From Saccharibacillus sacchari DSM 19268 (GTDB taxonomy: Bacteria; Bacillota; Bacilli; Paenibacillales; Paenibacillaceae), in the NCBI RefSeq assembly GCF_000585395.1, contig NZ_KK073875.1:2151030-2215029 (forward strand): DNA of 64,000 bases, in the 5' to 3' direction. The notes under the pieces were generated by a model, which saw nothing but the letters and a program-made list of their open reading frames with translations, was not told where the DNA came from and did not search any database. This document shows positions 31,644 to 40,032 of the stretch, in pieces. Within the stretch, counting starts at the first letter, position 1; every line of letters begins with the position of its first letter. The position numbers were made by a program, and so were the translations under genes.

Positions 31644-32747
31644 ATGCGTAAAGTGAAGATCGGTATCATCGGATGCGGCAATATCAGCGGAATCTATCTG
31701 GAGAACCTGACTCATACCTTCACCAATACGGAAGTATTCGCGGTGTCCGACATCAGCGCAGAACGGATGCAGGCGGCAGCAGAAAAGTACGGCGTGCCTA
31801 ATCAATGGACTTCAGAACAAGTGTTGAACAGTCCGGACGTCGAAATCATCGTGAACCTGACGACGCCAGGCGATCACTTTAAGTTTTGCAAATTGGCGTT
31901 GGAACACGGCAAACACGTCTATGTGGAAAAACCGCTATCCCTGCTGCCCGAGCAAGGTCACGAGCTGGTGGAACTGGCGCGTGAAAAAGGATTGCTGCTC
32001 GGCGGCGCGCCGGACACGTTCCTCGGCGCGGGCCTGCAAACGTGCCGCAAGCTGATCGACGACGGCTACATCGGCCAGCCTGTCGCCGCAACGGCATTCA
32101 TGCTGGGGCACGGCCACGAAAACTGGCATCCGAACCCGGCCTTTTATTATCAGGCAGGCGGCGGCCCGATGTTCGATATGGGACCGTATTACCTGACGGC
32201 GCTCGTCTCGCTGCTCGGTCCCGCGCAGACCGTGGCCGGCATGACCGCCAAGTCTTTCGAGCAGCGCACGATCACCAGCCAACCGCATTTCGGCGAAAAA
32301 ATCGATGTTGAAGTGCCGACGCATATCGCAGGCACGCTGCGGTTCCAAAGCGGCGCGATCGCAACCATGATCACCAGCTTCGACGTCTGGAGCAGCACGC
32401 TGCCGCCGATCGAAATCTACGGCACGCAAGGCACGCTGTTGGTTCCCGACCCGAATAACTTCGGCGGTCCGATCTCGCTTCGCCCTGCCGGAGCGACGGA
32501 GTTCAAAGAAATTCCGGTCGTCCACCAATATGCGGAAAACAGCCGGGGCATCGGCGTGTCGGATATGGCGAACTGCGTGCTGAACGGCGGCACTCCGCGC
32601 GCAAACGGCGAGTTGACGAACCACGTGCTGGAGATCATGCATGCGTTCCATGAAAGTTCGGACAGCGGCAGCTATGTGGAGTTGAAGTCGAACTGCGAGC
32701 AGCCGAGACCGCTGAAGACGGGCTTGGTGAAGGGGTATTTGGAGTAA
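31644..32747 (+). CDS. Gfo/Idh/MocA-family sugar dehydrogenase
   Basis: A 367-residue NAD(P)-dependent oxidoreductase. Rossmann motif IGIIGCGNISGIY near the N-terminus, conserved EKPLSL (about 95), and C-terminal alpha/beta domain with GGGPMFDMGPYYL, which includes the Asp typical of the active site. Probably oxidises a sugar or inositol derivative; with ThuA and AraC partners it forms a small sugar-use cluster. A bidirectional terminator follows. Confidence 0.9.
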   Translation: MRKVKIGIIGCGNISGIYLENLTHTFTNTEVFAVSDISAERMQAAAEKYGVPNQWTSEQVLNSPDVEIIVNLTTPGDHFKFCKLALEHGKHVYVEKPLSLLPEQGHELVELAREKGLLLGGAPDTFLGAGLQTCRKLIDDGYIGQPVAATAFMLGHGHENWHPNPAFYYQAGGGPMFDMGPYYLTALVSLLGPAQTVAGMTAKSFEQRTITSQPHFGEKIDVEVPTHIAGTLRFQSGAIATMITSFDVWSSTLPPIEIYGTQGTLLVPDPNNFGGPISLRPAGATEFKEIPVVHQYAENSRGIGVSDMANCVLNGGTPRANGELTNHVLEIMHAFHESSDSGSYVELKSNCEQPRPLKTGLVKGYLE

Positions 32748-32800
32748 ATCGGCTTGCGGCGGGCGAGATCAGGTATTCGTTAAGTTCGAAGCATGAAAAA

Positions 32801-32874
32801 AGGCAAAGATTCGTACGCCGGAGCGTCGAGGTCTGCATATGCTGCGGACCCGGCGCTCCTTTGTCTTCTTTGCC
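32801..32874. terminator. Bidirectional terminator between convergent genes
   Basis: AGGCAAAGA / TCTTTGCCT arms with an inner GGAGCG / CGCTCC stem; A run at left, T-rich at right. Ends the Gfo/Idh/MocA gene (+) and the GNAT gene (-). Confidence 0.7.
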
Positions 32875-32878
32875 TTCC

Positions 32879-33388
32879 TCACTTTAACTTTTTTCTCATC
32901 ACGTAATGCGGAATTCCCATCTCTTCGAACAGTTCGCCTTCGCGAGTATACCCCAGCTTTTCGTAAAAGATCACCGCGACTTCACGGGCATGCAGCATGA
33001 TCTCCCTGCAGCCTTGCCGCGCCGCAAGCTCTTCCGCGTATTTGACGAGTTTGCGCCCCACATTCATGCCGCGCAACGATTCGTCTACCGCCACCTGCTT
33101 CATCTGAAGCAGGCCCTCGCTTTTGGGCTTCAGCAGCAGGATGCCGACCAGACACTCCTCCGCAAACGCGCCTACATGCAGCGCTTCGACGTCTCCCGAC
33201 AGATCGTCGTCCGCGATGCTGCGCCCGAGAGGGCGGCGCAATACAGCGTCTCGCAATTGCAGCGAGCGCCGGTAATCGTCGCCTCCGTAATCGATCCGGC
33301 GCGCTGCGACCTCGCTCGATGCCGGAACATTAGAGTTTGCTCGAAGCATCGTATCGGGCCGAGGCCGGATTTGTTTTTGATCGCTCAT
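32879..33388 (-). CDS. GNAT-family N-acetyltransferase
   Basis: A 169-residue acetyltransferase. The fold is shown by LLQMKQVAVDESLRGMNVGRKLVKYAEE (acetyl-CoA loop) and EIMLHAREVAVIFYEKLGY (strand 5 and Tyr). The first 30 residues are an extra polar region. This close resemblance to ElaA/YitI-type small GNAT proteins gives no specific substrate. Preceded by GAAAGGGG on the minus strand. Located 32 bp downstream of the TPR gene stop's mirrored strand position, so the two may be cotranscribed. Confidence 0.86.
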   Translation of the reverse strand: MSDQKQIRPRPDTMLRANSNVPASSEVAARRIDYGGDDYRRSLQLRDAVLRRPLGRSIADDDLSGDVEALHVGAFAEECLVGILLLKPKSEGLLQMKQVAVDESLRGMNVGRKLVKYAEELAARQGCREIMLHAREVAVIFYEKLGYTREGELFEEMGIPHYVMRKKLK

Positions 33389-33420
33389 TGATCGGCCCCT
33401 TTCTCAACCATTGATCGGAA

Positions 33421-34158
33421 TTACGTCTGGCTTCCGTCGCGCCCGTCATATAATTTTCGCTTACGGGCACGATCCAGACATTGTTCCGCCTTGCTGTACT
33501 GACGATCCCTTTTATATAGCTCCGCTAATTCCAGATTCGCTTCCCGGTCCTGCGGATTGATCGCCAGCAGCTTTTCAAAAGCCGTCTTGCTTGCGCCGTA
33601 ACGACGTAAATCCTTATAAATCAACCCTTTGTTGAATAACGCATCGGTCGAGTGAGGATTGAGGACAAGCGCCCGATCCAACTGCTCCAGACACTTCGAG
33701 TACGGTTCCCACATTTCGTAATACACGACGGCGAGATGAACATGGGCTTCTTCCAATGTCGCATCGAGTTCAAGCGCGCGCAGATAGCAGGATTTGGCTT
33801 CCTTGAGCCGCAGCGTTCGTTCGCAGACATACGCCAGAATCGCCCAGCTTTCCGCGGATTCGGCATTGAGCATTAGAGCGCGACGCGCCAAGGCTTCCGC
33901 TTCTTCGTATTCCTCCCGATTGGCATGCAGTCTGGCTTTGCCCTCGTAGGGACTTTCCCAAGTCGGCGTGATTTTTATCGTCTGATTGAACAGCTCCAGC
34001 GCTCCGCGCGAGTCGCCCAGCATTAAACGGCAGCGGGCCAGGTAGTCCAGGGTCTCCGCCTGTAATCCTTTTTCCACCAATGCTTTTTTAAAATGAAAAT
34101 CGGCGTTCAGAAAATCTTTCCGTTGATAGCAGTCGATGCCTTTGTCGAAATGATTCAT
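33421..34158 (-). CDS. Tetratricopeptide repeat protein
   Basis: A 245-residue protein built of about six TPR units, recognisable by spaced W/L/G/Y/A/P positions: FNQTIKITPTWESPYEGKAR, ALMLNAESAESWAILAYV, ALELDATLEEAHVHLAVVYYE, ALVLNPHSTDALFNKGLIY, LLAINPQDREANLELAEL. No signal peptide; cytoplasmic protein-binding scaffold. The partner is unknown. Ribosome site GGAGAGGAGGG before the ATG. The GNAT gene lies 33 bp downstream on the same strand. Confidence 0.85.
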   Translation of the reverse strand: MNHFDKGIDCYQRKDFLNADFHFKKALVEKGLQAETLDYLARCRLMLGDSRGALELFNQTIKITPTWESPYEGKARLHANREEYEEAEALARRALMLNAESAESWAILAYVCERTLRLKEAKSCYLRALELDATLEEAHVHLAVVYYEMWEPYSKCLEQLDRALVLNPHSTDALFNKGLIYKDLRRYGASKTAFEKLLAINPQDREANLELAELYKRDRQYSKAEQCLDRARKRKLYDGRDGSQT

Positions 34159-34209
34159 GCGGATTCACCCTCCTCTCCTTATGCTCGATTGTACCTTAAA
34201 TATGGGGGA

Positions 34210-34335
34210 GTGGGGAGCGAGTGGCGCTGGCTACGGGAGAAATTCGTTCAAGACGCTGTCTCACTCCTAAAGCTTTCAGCTTTACGAGTTCAAAGGCGTC
34301 TTTCACTGAATTTCTCCCTCCGCTTGGTCAGTCGC
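34210..34335. repeat. Structured dispersed repeat, copy D (degenerate)
   Basis: About 126 bp. GGGAGAAATTC (34234-34244) pairs with GAATTTCTCCC (34308-34318), and the shared CTGTCTCACT...AGTTCAAAGGCGTCTTTCACTG core is present. The internal stem is CTCcTAAAGC (34264-34273) with GCTTTAcGAG (34279-34288): same position as in other copies but different sequence. Left hairpin deleted. Confidence 0.65.
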
Positions 34336-34407
34336 CGCGAAGTGGAATTATTAAAAACCTAATATGTTCAGTGCATGATCAGCCTGCAAAGGCTGTTTAT
34401 AGAGTAA

Positions 34408-34431
34408 ATACTAGCTTGATCAAGCTAGTAT
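34408..34431. other. Perfect 24-bp palindrome overlapping the msrA stop
   Basis: Arms ATACTAGCTTGA meet without a loop. The msrA stop codon lies inside it. The centre resembles the outer ends of the 98-bp element at 58466-58563 (TTGGTCAAGCTACTAG). No T run; could be a site-specific target, an excision scar or a processing signal. Confidence 0.5.
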
Positions 34432-34931
34432 GACTTAGAGTCGTTTAGTTTTTGGCGCTTTTTCTTTTCGTAATGTTGGTGCTTTTCTTCTGCGGGGTAA
34501 AATGGTTGAATGGCCCGTAGGCCGGTTGCTTGGCTGGAGAAGCCTTGGTCGGTCATTTTTTGCTTCATGCGTTCCATCGTGGCTTGCTGCTCCTCGTTTC
34601 GGTAGAACAGAAGAGAGCGGTAGCGGGAGTCTTCGGGCTTGTAGCCTTCGATTGCCGACGGATTATGGGTGTTCCAAAAATGTTCCAGCAGCTCTTCCAG
34701 CGTGACTTGGCCTGGATCGAATTCGATCTCGACGACTTCGGAGTGGCCGTTCAAGCGGCGATGGGTCGGTGGCATATCAGTATGTCCCTCTTCAGCTTCT
34801 CCACCGCTGCCGCTATCGTTGTCGCCGCCCGAATAACCAACCCTCGTTCCGGTTACGCCGGGAATACGGGAAAAGCGATCCTGCGGTCCCCAAAAGCAGC
34901 CCATGGCAAAGGTCAATTTTTCGCAGTTCAT
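34425..34931 (-). CDS. msrA: Peptide methionine sulfoxide reductase A
   Basis: A 168-residue MsrA. Catalytic motif MGCFWG near residues 10-15 and FYPAEEKHQHY near the C-terminus fit the family. It reduces Met-S-sulfoxide in proteins using thioredoxin. Oddity: after VGYSGG the protein has about 12 extra residues (DNDSGSGGEAEEGHTD) before the NGHSEVVEIEFDP segment, a Gly/Asp/Glu-rich loop not usual there. Only the first Cys is visible; no resolving Cys near the C-terminus. Its last codons and stop lie in a 24-bp palindrome. Confidence 0.88.
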   Translation of the reverse strand: MNCEKLTFAMGCFWGPQDRFSRIPGVTGTRVGYSGGDNDSGSGGEAEEGHTDMPPTHRRLNGHSEVVEIEFDPGQVTLEELLEHFWNTHNPSAIEGYKPEDSRYRSLLFYRNEEQQATMERMKQKMTDQGFSSQATGLRAIQPFYPAEEKHQHYEKKKRQKLNDSKSY

Positions 34932-35362
34932 GTGATCGTTCCTTTCGGGTTGCTGCTTTTTCAGCAGTATGCGGGTTTAACTGCCGACGGTAGAGTCCGG
35001 TGCATAAGCGAAAAAGAGCGAAATAAGCAGTTTAGGCATACATGCAGAGCGTTTAGGAGTCTGCCTAGGGCGTGTCTTCAAACCTGCCAACGTGCATCTT
35101 TTACCGCCTTTTCGCCCTGCCCAGCGTCTCATCTTGCAAAAATCACAACATTTTCAGCAATAAAAGTCGGTTTCTCAGCTTCAAGTTGCAGGATTTACAA
35201 CATTTTAGCTCCCATCAGGCTATTTGATTCCGGATTTTATGTAAAATGCTGCATTTTCTGCAACTCGACTTCGAAAATAGGGCCTTTCGCACTTATTATC
35301 TTGCATATTTTACAACTTGCTTCCTATCCAACATCGGCTGGTATCTAAGACGTGCACGCATT
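34932..35362. other. Gene-free region with MITE half-copy and TTTACAACATTTT repeats
   Basis: Holds a partial TAGGGCGTGTC-end element (35066-35132) and an array of related short motifs: TTGCAAAAATCACAACATTTT (around 35134-35154), TTGCAGGATTTACAACATTTT (around 35185-35206), an inverted TAAAATGCTGCATTTTCTGCAA (around 35241-35262) and TTGCATATTTTACAA (around 35301-35315). No gene seen. Confidence 0.5.
35066..35132. mobile_element. Half-copy of the TAGGGCGTGTC MITE-like element
   Basis: TAGGGCGTGTCTTcAAACcTGCC...CATCTTTTACCGCCTTTTCGC matches the reverse complement of the right end of copy 1 (6560-6621). The other end is missing, so it is a truncated relic. Confidence 0.55.
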
Positions 35363-37690
35363 TCACCGATACTTCCGTACCCGCTCGTCGTCGATCACGC
35401 CGCCGAAGTTCAACCCGTAGGCGAAGTCGTACGTGTTTCCTTCCGTATCGACGTGGCATCTCATATCCCTCGGCACGTCCTCTAGCTGTTCTTCGACCGT
35501 GCGCATGTCCGCAGGCATCTGCATCGGCAGCAGGCCGGACGGTTCGGCTTTGCCGCACAAAATCTCCAAAAGCGCCTGATCCTGCAAACCGAAATTGACC
35601 AGAATGACATCCGCCGCCTGCTCGAACTCCGCGACGATTGCCGGATTCGACAACAGCATGGACACGATGACCGGCTTGTCGCCCATTTGCGCACGGGTAT
35701 CCAGCACCAAATCCAGATCCGACTCGTTGCGCGTACGCACCGACTTGCCCAGATGCGATCGGTTGAGCACATCGCTGGAGCGCGGGTCGCCCGCCAGACT
35801 GACTTCGCGTCCGAACTCTGCCATATAAGGGCGATACTGCAAGCTGATCGGCACGTATCCGCTGCCTCCGGCTTCCGCGTCTTCGCGGCTGTAGCCCATG
35901 CCCGAATCCGGGTTTTCGATGCACACGAGCGCAAAATCGGCCTGCGACGGATCGTCGACCGCATCGAAGTATTTGGCGGCGATGTTCCGGTTCAGCGGAT
36001 CGACCGTTTTCTCCGGCGTCGGATTCCCGAACCAGTCGCGGCCGGGAGCGATGTAGCGGCGCGGGATATAGATCTTTTTACGCGAAAAGGAAGACGGTTC
36101 GACTGCGGAAGATTCGCCCCGGGAGTCTTGGAGCGAAGAGCCAGCCCCCAACGGAAGCACGCCGCCTTTGTTTTTCAACAATACGACCGACTTCAACTGC
36201 GCCTCGTAACCTGCCTGCATATAATCCGGTTGCCCGACGATCCGCTCGCTCTCCTCCGGGTCGACGTAAGGATTCTCGAACAGGCCCAGCCGGAAAAAGT
36301 TCTTCAGCAAACGCACGGCGGAACGTTCGAAACGCGCACGCATCCATTCTTCGCCGTATTCTTGCACGCCCATCTCGTACGCTTCCATTACCGGACCCGC
36401 TTCGTTGTTGCCGCCGAACTGGTCCACGCCCGCCAGCAGCAGCTTGTAATGACGTTCCGCGACGCTTAATCCTTCTACGCCCCACGGCTTGCCGCTGAGA
36501 AACGAATCTTTTTCCCCGTTCTCGTCTGCGGTAATGAGCCAATCGGTGCAAACGACGCCGTCGTAACCGTACTTTTCGCGCAGCAGATCGGTGATGAGAT
36601 ATTTGCTGTAAGAGTTGCCGACGTTCTCGCCGCCTACGGTATCCTGCTCCCACGACACCGTATAGTACGGCATGACCGCCGAAGCTTGCCCGGTCGCGCC
36701 GTCCAGCTTGAACGCCCCTTCGGTGAACGGCTTCAAATGCTCGTCGAACCGTCCGCCCGGATATACCGCGTATTTGCCGCTTGCATAATGCGCGTCGCGG
36801 CCGCCTTCGCCCGAACCGCCGCCCGGCCAGTGCTTAACCATCGCATTGACGCTGGCGCGTCCCCAGCCGTTTGCGATCTCGTCTTCGCCTTCGGAAGTCT
36901 GGAACCCGTCGATATAGGCGCGTCCAAGATCTGTCGACAGCTGCGGATCTTCGCCGAACGTCCCGTTAAAACGGAACCATCTCGGATCGGTCGCGATGTC
37001 CACCTGCGGCGACAGCGCCGTCGTCAGGCCAAGCGCCCGATATTCCCTTGCCGCAATTTCGCCAAAACGGCGGACGAGCTGCGGATCGAAGGTAGCGGCA
37101 AGTCCCAGCGTTTCCGGCCACATCGAGATTTTGCCGCCGGAACCCGCATTGAACTCCGAGCTGGAATCCGAGCCGTGGCGCGGGTCCGAGCTGTTATTCG
37201 CCGGAATGCCCAGGCCGACCGATTCCGCGTACGCCTGCACGAGATTGTTCCAACGCGCGGCAACGCCCGGACTCTCCACCGTCGTCACGAGGATGTGGCG
37301 CAGGTGGTCGTTTTCCAAAAAGTTTCGCTGCTCGTCGGTCAGATCCCACGCGTTCGCGCCGCTCTCCTCGTAAGGCTTACCATTGTAGGTAGAAGACATC
37401 CAATTGGTGCTGCCGGCCGGGATCGATTGGTGACGGCTGTACAGCATCAAGCCCGCGATCTGTTCCGGCGTCATGCGGGAAGCGAGGTCTTGGGCACGCT
37501 CTTCGGCCGGAAGCCGCCAGTCTTTGTAAGGCTCCAACGCTCCGCTGCGGTTCAAGTCTTTGAAAAACAAACCGCCCTGCTCGATCACATTCACGCCGGA
37601 TAAAGCGGACAGGCCGATCGTCGGCCCTCCTTCGTTATGTACGTAGCGGATTTCCCCCGATGCTTGGTCTTGCCGGGTATCGTTGCTCAT
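35363..37690 (-). CDS. Glycoside hydrolase family 3 (beta-glucosidase-type)
   Basis: A 775-residue GH3 enzyme. The N-terminal TIM barrel contains DPRWFRFNGTFGEDPQL, VNAMVKHWPGGGSGEGGRDAHY and the nucleophile segment YDGVVCTDWL (Asp about residue 380). The C-terminal (alpha/beta)6 sandwich follows with QLKSVVLLKNKGGVLPL. No signal peptide or fibronectin-III domain, so probably cytoplasmic, hydrolysing short oligosaccharides with retention. I start at the ATG at 37690, preceded by GGGAGGCGATGGC; an in-frame ATG 24 bases upstream is less likely. Divergent from an aldose epimerase-like gene. Confidence 0.88.
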   Translation of the reverse strand: MSNDTRQDQASGEIRYVHNEGGPTIGLSALSGVNVIEQGGLFFKDLNRSGALEPYKDWRLPAEERAQDLASRMTPEQIAGLMLYSRHQSIPAGSTNWMSSTYNGKPYEESGANAWDLTDEQRNFLENDHLRHILVTTVESPGVAARWNNLVQAYAESVGLGIPANNSSDPRHGSDSSSEFNAGSGGKISMWPETLGLAATFDPQLVRRFGEIAAREYRALGLTTALSPQVDIATDPRWFRFNGTFGEDPQLSTDLGRAYIDGFQTSEGEDEIANGWGRASVNAMVKHWPGGGSGEGGRDAHYASGKYAVYPGGRFDEHLKPFTEGAFKLDGATGQASAVMPYYTVSWEQDTVGGENVGNSYSKYLITDLLREKYGYDGVVCTDWLITADENGEKDSFLSGKPWGVEGLSVAERHYKLLLAGVDQFGGNNEAGPVMEAYEMGVQEYGEEWMRARFERSAVRLLKNFFRLGLFENPYVDPEESERIVGQPDYMQAGYEAQLKSVVLLKNKGGVLPLGAGSSLQDSRGESSAVEPSSFSRKKIYIPRRYIAPGRDWFGNPTPEKTVDPLNRNIAAKYFDAVDDPSQADFALVCIENPDSGMGYSREDAEAGGSGYVPISLQYRPYMAEFGREVSLAGDPRSSDVLNRSHLGKSVRTRNESDLDLVLDTRAQMGDKPVIVSMLLSNPAIVAEFEQAADVILVNFGLQDQALLEILCGKAEPSGLLPMQMPADMRTVEEQLEDVPRDMRCHVDTEGNTYDFAYGLNFGGVIDDERVRKYR

Positions 37691-37827
37691 GCCATCGCCT
37701 CCCTTTTTCTTCATTATAGCTAATCTGCTCCGCTCTCGCCTGTGGCAACCTTTCTCCGGCGGGTGCTTTTTTGCTACACTAAAGGCAGATTCAGATCGAC
37801 AATCCATTCGCCCGGAGGGAAAAGCCC

Positions 37828-38703
37828 ATGAATGCCATCTTGAAAAGCGAGTCCGCCACGGTCGAAATCCGGCCGCTCGGCGCTGAATTGATCAGCTTCA
37901 AAGACAACGAAAGCGGACGCGAATACATGTGGAGCGGCGATGCGGAGTTTTGGACAGGACGCTCGCCGGTGCTGTTTCCGATCGTCGGATCGGTGTACGA
38001 CGGCGTGATGCGCGCTGAAGGCGGCGAATATGCGCTGAAAAACCACGGCTTCGCGCGCAATCGCGAATTCCGGCTGGTCGAGTCGGAAGAGACGCGCGCG
38101 GTGTTCCATCTGTCCGCGGACGAGGAGACGCTGGCGATCTACCCGTACAATTTCGCGCTGACGCTCACCTATACGCTGGAAGGCTCAAGCCTGCGCATCC
38201 AGTACCGGGTAGACAACGACGACGATAAAAACATCTACTTCCAGCTCGGCACGCATCCGGCCTTCAACTGCCCGATCGGCGGCGACGGCGAGTTCGAAGA
38301 TTACGTGTTGGAATTTAATCAGGAAGAAACGCTGGAGCGCTTTTACGTAACAGGCGGCAACATCCAAATTCCGGACAAATCGGAGATCGTGTTGGAAAAA
38401 GGAACCGTATTGCCGCTGACGCGCGCGCAGTTCGAAGAAGGTGCCATGATCTTCCGCGACGTGAAATCGGACCGCGTGACGCTAAAAAGCGAAAAAAGCG
38501 AGCACAGCGTCAGCGTGTCGTCCGAAAACTTTCCGTACCTGGGCGTCTGGCAGCCGAAAAACGCGCCGTTTCTCTGCATCGAGCCGTGGCACGGATTGGC
38601 GGACGCGGATCAGTTCGACGGTGAGCTGAAGGATAAAGAATTGGCTGTGGAGCTTGCTCCGGGGGAGTATTTCGAGGCGGCTTTGGTGATTGAAGTGAAA
38701 TAA
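37828..38703 (+). CDS. Aldose 1-epimerase (LacX/YeaD-like) family protein
   Basis: A 291-residue galactose-mutarotase-fold protein. Diagnostic segments: FWTGRSPVLFPIVGSV, KNHGFARNREF (His-containing active site) and QLGTHPAFNCPIGG, with the last Glu region IEPWHGLAD. Enzymes of this group interconvert alpha and beta anomers of sugars or sugar phosphates. Ribosome site GGAGGGAAAAGCCC. Divergent from a GH3 glycosidase, 137 bp apart, which suggests shared use in carbohydrate metabolism. Confidence 0.88.
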   Translation: MNAILKSESATVEIRPLGAELISFKDNESGREYMWSGDAEFWTGRSPVLFPIVGSVYDGVMRAEGGEYALKNHGFARNREFRLVESEETRAVFHLSADEETLAIYPYNFALTLTYTLEGSSLRIQYRVDNDDDKNIYFQLGTHPAFNCPIGGDGEFEDYVLEFNQEETLERFYVTGGNIQIPDKSEIVLEKGTVLPLTRAQFEEGAMIFRDVKSDRVTLKSEKSEHSVSVSSENFPYLGVWQPKNAPFLCIEPWHGLADADQFDGELKDKELAVELAPGEYFEAALVIEVK

Positions 38704-38711
38704 ATGCAATA

Positions 38712-38755
38712 AAAAGAAGCTGCGGTTCCCATCATCGGGATCCCGCGCTTCTTTT
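38712..38755. terminator. Bidirectional terminator
   Basis: AAAAGAAGC / GCTTCTTTT arms plus inner GCGG..CCCGC pairing. Serves the epimerase gene (+) and the membrane-anchored hypothetical gene (-). Confidence 0.75.
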
Positions 38756-38760
38756 GCGTT

Positions 38761-39306
38761 TCAAGGAATGAATTCTTCGATTTTTCGCATAAAGCGCTTG
38801 GTATCCTGCTCAGACAGCTCTACGTTTTCGTTGAACCCTTCTTCCAAATAAAAAGCATGAACCCGGTTCACGAACTCGATAAGCCGATTCATTTGCGTCA
38901 AAGACTCGTCGTTCAATTGGATTTTCTTCGCGGCGGCATCCGGTGAATCCCGATCCTGCACGTCCGCATTCAGATAAATCGCATAGAAGTCCACGAATTC
39001 CATTTTTGTCGCATTAACAAAAGACTCGTCTTGAAACAAAAGGAACAAATCCTGATAATGCAGCATAAGACCGCTTTGCTCCTGCTCGATGTCTTTCAAC
39101 TGTTGAACGGTATATTGTCGTCGATCGGGTTCGGCCAAATCATGGATTTGAACCGCGCCGGATACGATATCGGACACCGCTTCTCGATAAAAGTATTGGC
39201 TTGTTGCTTTGTAATGAGAATAAGATCGGAAGAACAAAACGGCTACGACAACAAGCGCCAGCATACAGAATAAAGCAGCGTACATGATCTTTTTGGAATG
39301 CTTCAT
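38761..39306 (-). CDS. Membrane-anchored hypothetical protein
   Basis: A 181-residue protein of unknown family. One N-terminal helix (about 8-27) anchors it; the remainder is hydrophilic, acidic and mostly helical (EQEQSGLMLHYQDLFLLFQDE, LNDESLTQMNRLIEFVNRVHAF), probably facing outside the cell. AAGGAGGGG precedes the ATG. The MerR-type gene lies 86 bp upstream on the same strand and might be in the same transcript. I cannot assign a function. Confidence 0.7.
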   Translation of the reverse strand: MKHSKKIMYAALFCMLALVVVAVLFFRSYSHYKATSQYFYREAVSDIVSGAVQIHDLAEPDRRQYTVQQLKDIEQEQSGLMLHYQDLFLLFQDESFVNATKMEFVDFYAIYLNADVQDRDSPDAAAKKIQLNDESLTQMNRLIEFVNRVHAFYLEEGFNENVELSEQDTKRFMRKIEEFIP

Positions 39307-39392
39307 AACCCCTCCTTAAGACTGATCGGCCTTTCTTTTTATGAACGTGCATTATCCGTATTTGGTTTGACTTCCGCGCGATCGAAACACAA

Positions 39393-39887
39393 TCAGCGGA
39401 ACTTGCTGTCCCGCTTCGCAGGCAGCCCCGGCCCTTCCTGGGGATCGGCGCCGCAATCCTGCTTGTTCATCAGCGTCCCCTGCGCGAGCTTGAGGTCGAT
39501 AAAATCGACGATCGTTTGCAGCGAGGAGATCTGCTCCAGCACATTTGCGCGATACTGCCGGATGCGTTCGAACGCTTCGGGCGTTTCCGACAGGTCTCCG
39601 GTGCGGGACATATCCAGATACGGCTTCATTTCATCCAGCGGCATCCCCGTTTTTTTCAGGCACAGAATCAACTTCATGGTCTCGACGTCGCTCTCCGCGT
39701 AGATCCGATGACTGTTCGCGCGCCGCTTCGCTCTCGGCAGCAGGCCGATCTTCTCGTAATATCGAATCGTGTCCTCGGGCAGTCCGGTCAACTCCGAGGT
39801 TTGCTTGATCGTATATCCCGTCGGTTCGGCTTCGGCCGTATCGGTTCTCGGCATAACTTCCGTATATTCAAGTGCCTGCTTTGCCAT
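39393..39887 (-). CDS. MerR-family transcriptional regulator
   Basis: About 164 residues. The winged helix begins YTIKQTSELTGLPEDTIRYYEKIGLLPRAKR in outline, followed by NSHRIYAESDVETMKLI and a coiled-coil dimer helix; no cysteine metal-binding loop is evident, as in the redox/aldehyde-responding group. I choose the second ATG at 39887, 8 bases from AGGAG. Divergent from an SDR gene, with a perfect 18-bp dyad between them. By analogy with AdhR/NmlR-type systems, it probably activates the SDR gene in response to reactive carbonyls; this is inference. Confidence 0.87.
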   Translation of the reverse strand: MAKQALEYTEVMPRTDTAEAEPTGYTIKQTSELTGLPEDTIRYYEKIGLLPRAKRRANSHRIYAESDVETMKLILCLKKTGMPLDEMKPYLDMSRTGDLSETPEAFERIRQYRANVLEQISSLQTIVDFIDLKLAQGTLMNKQDCGADPQEGPGLPAKRDSKFR

Positions 39888-39944
39888 GATCATCTCTCCT
39901 TTGCTGACGGCTCATCGTTCGTGTGGGTTGAACCGAGTATACCG

Positions 39945-39962
39945 CTTGGAGCCGGCTCCAAG
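39945..39962. promoter_or_regulatory. MerR operator: perfect 18-bp dyad
   Basis: CTTGGAGCCGGCTCCAAG is fully palindromic and has the CTTGGAG...CTCCAAG form recalled for AdhR/NmlR-type MerR operators. It lies between the divergent merR and SDR genes with TATACA right after it, suiting a long-spacer MerR promoter. Confidence 0.7.
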
Positions 39963-40032
39963 TTATACACTGTCTCCAATCCGCGAGAATACTCGCAATT
40001 CCGACTACGTTGACCACATTGGAGGCTTTTCC

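Noticed and set aside
36000-37300. Antisense open frames across the GH3 gene
   Set aside because: Codon-position shadows; the GH3 frame has catalytic motifs and a ribosome site.
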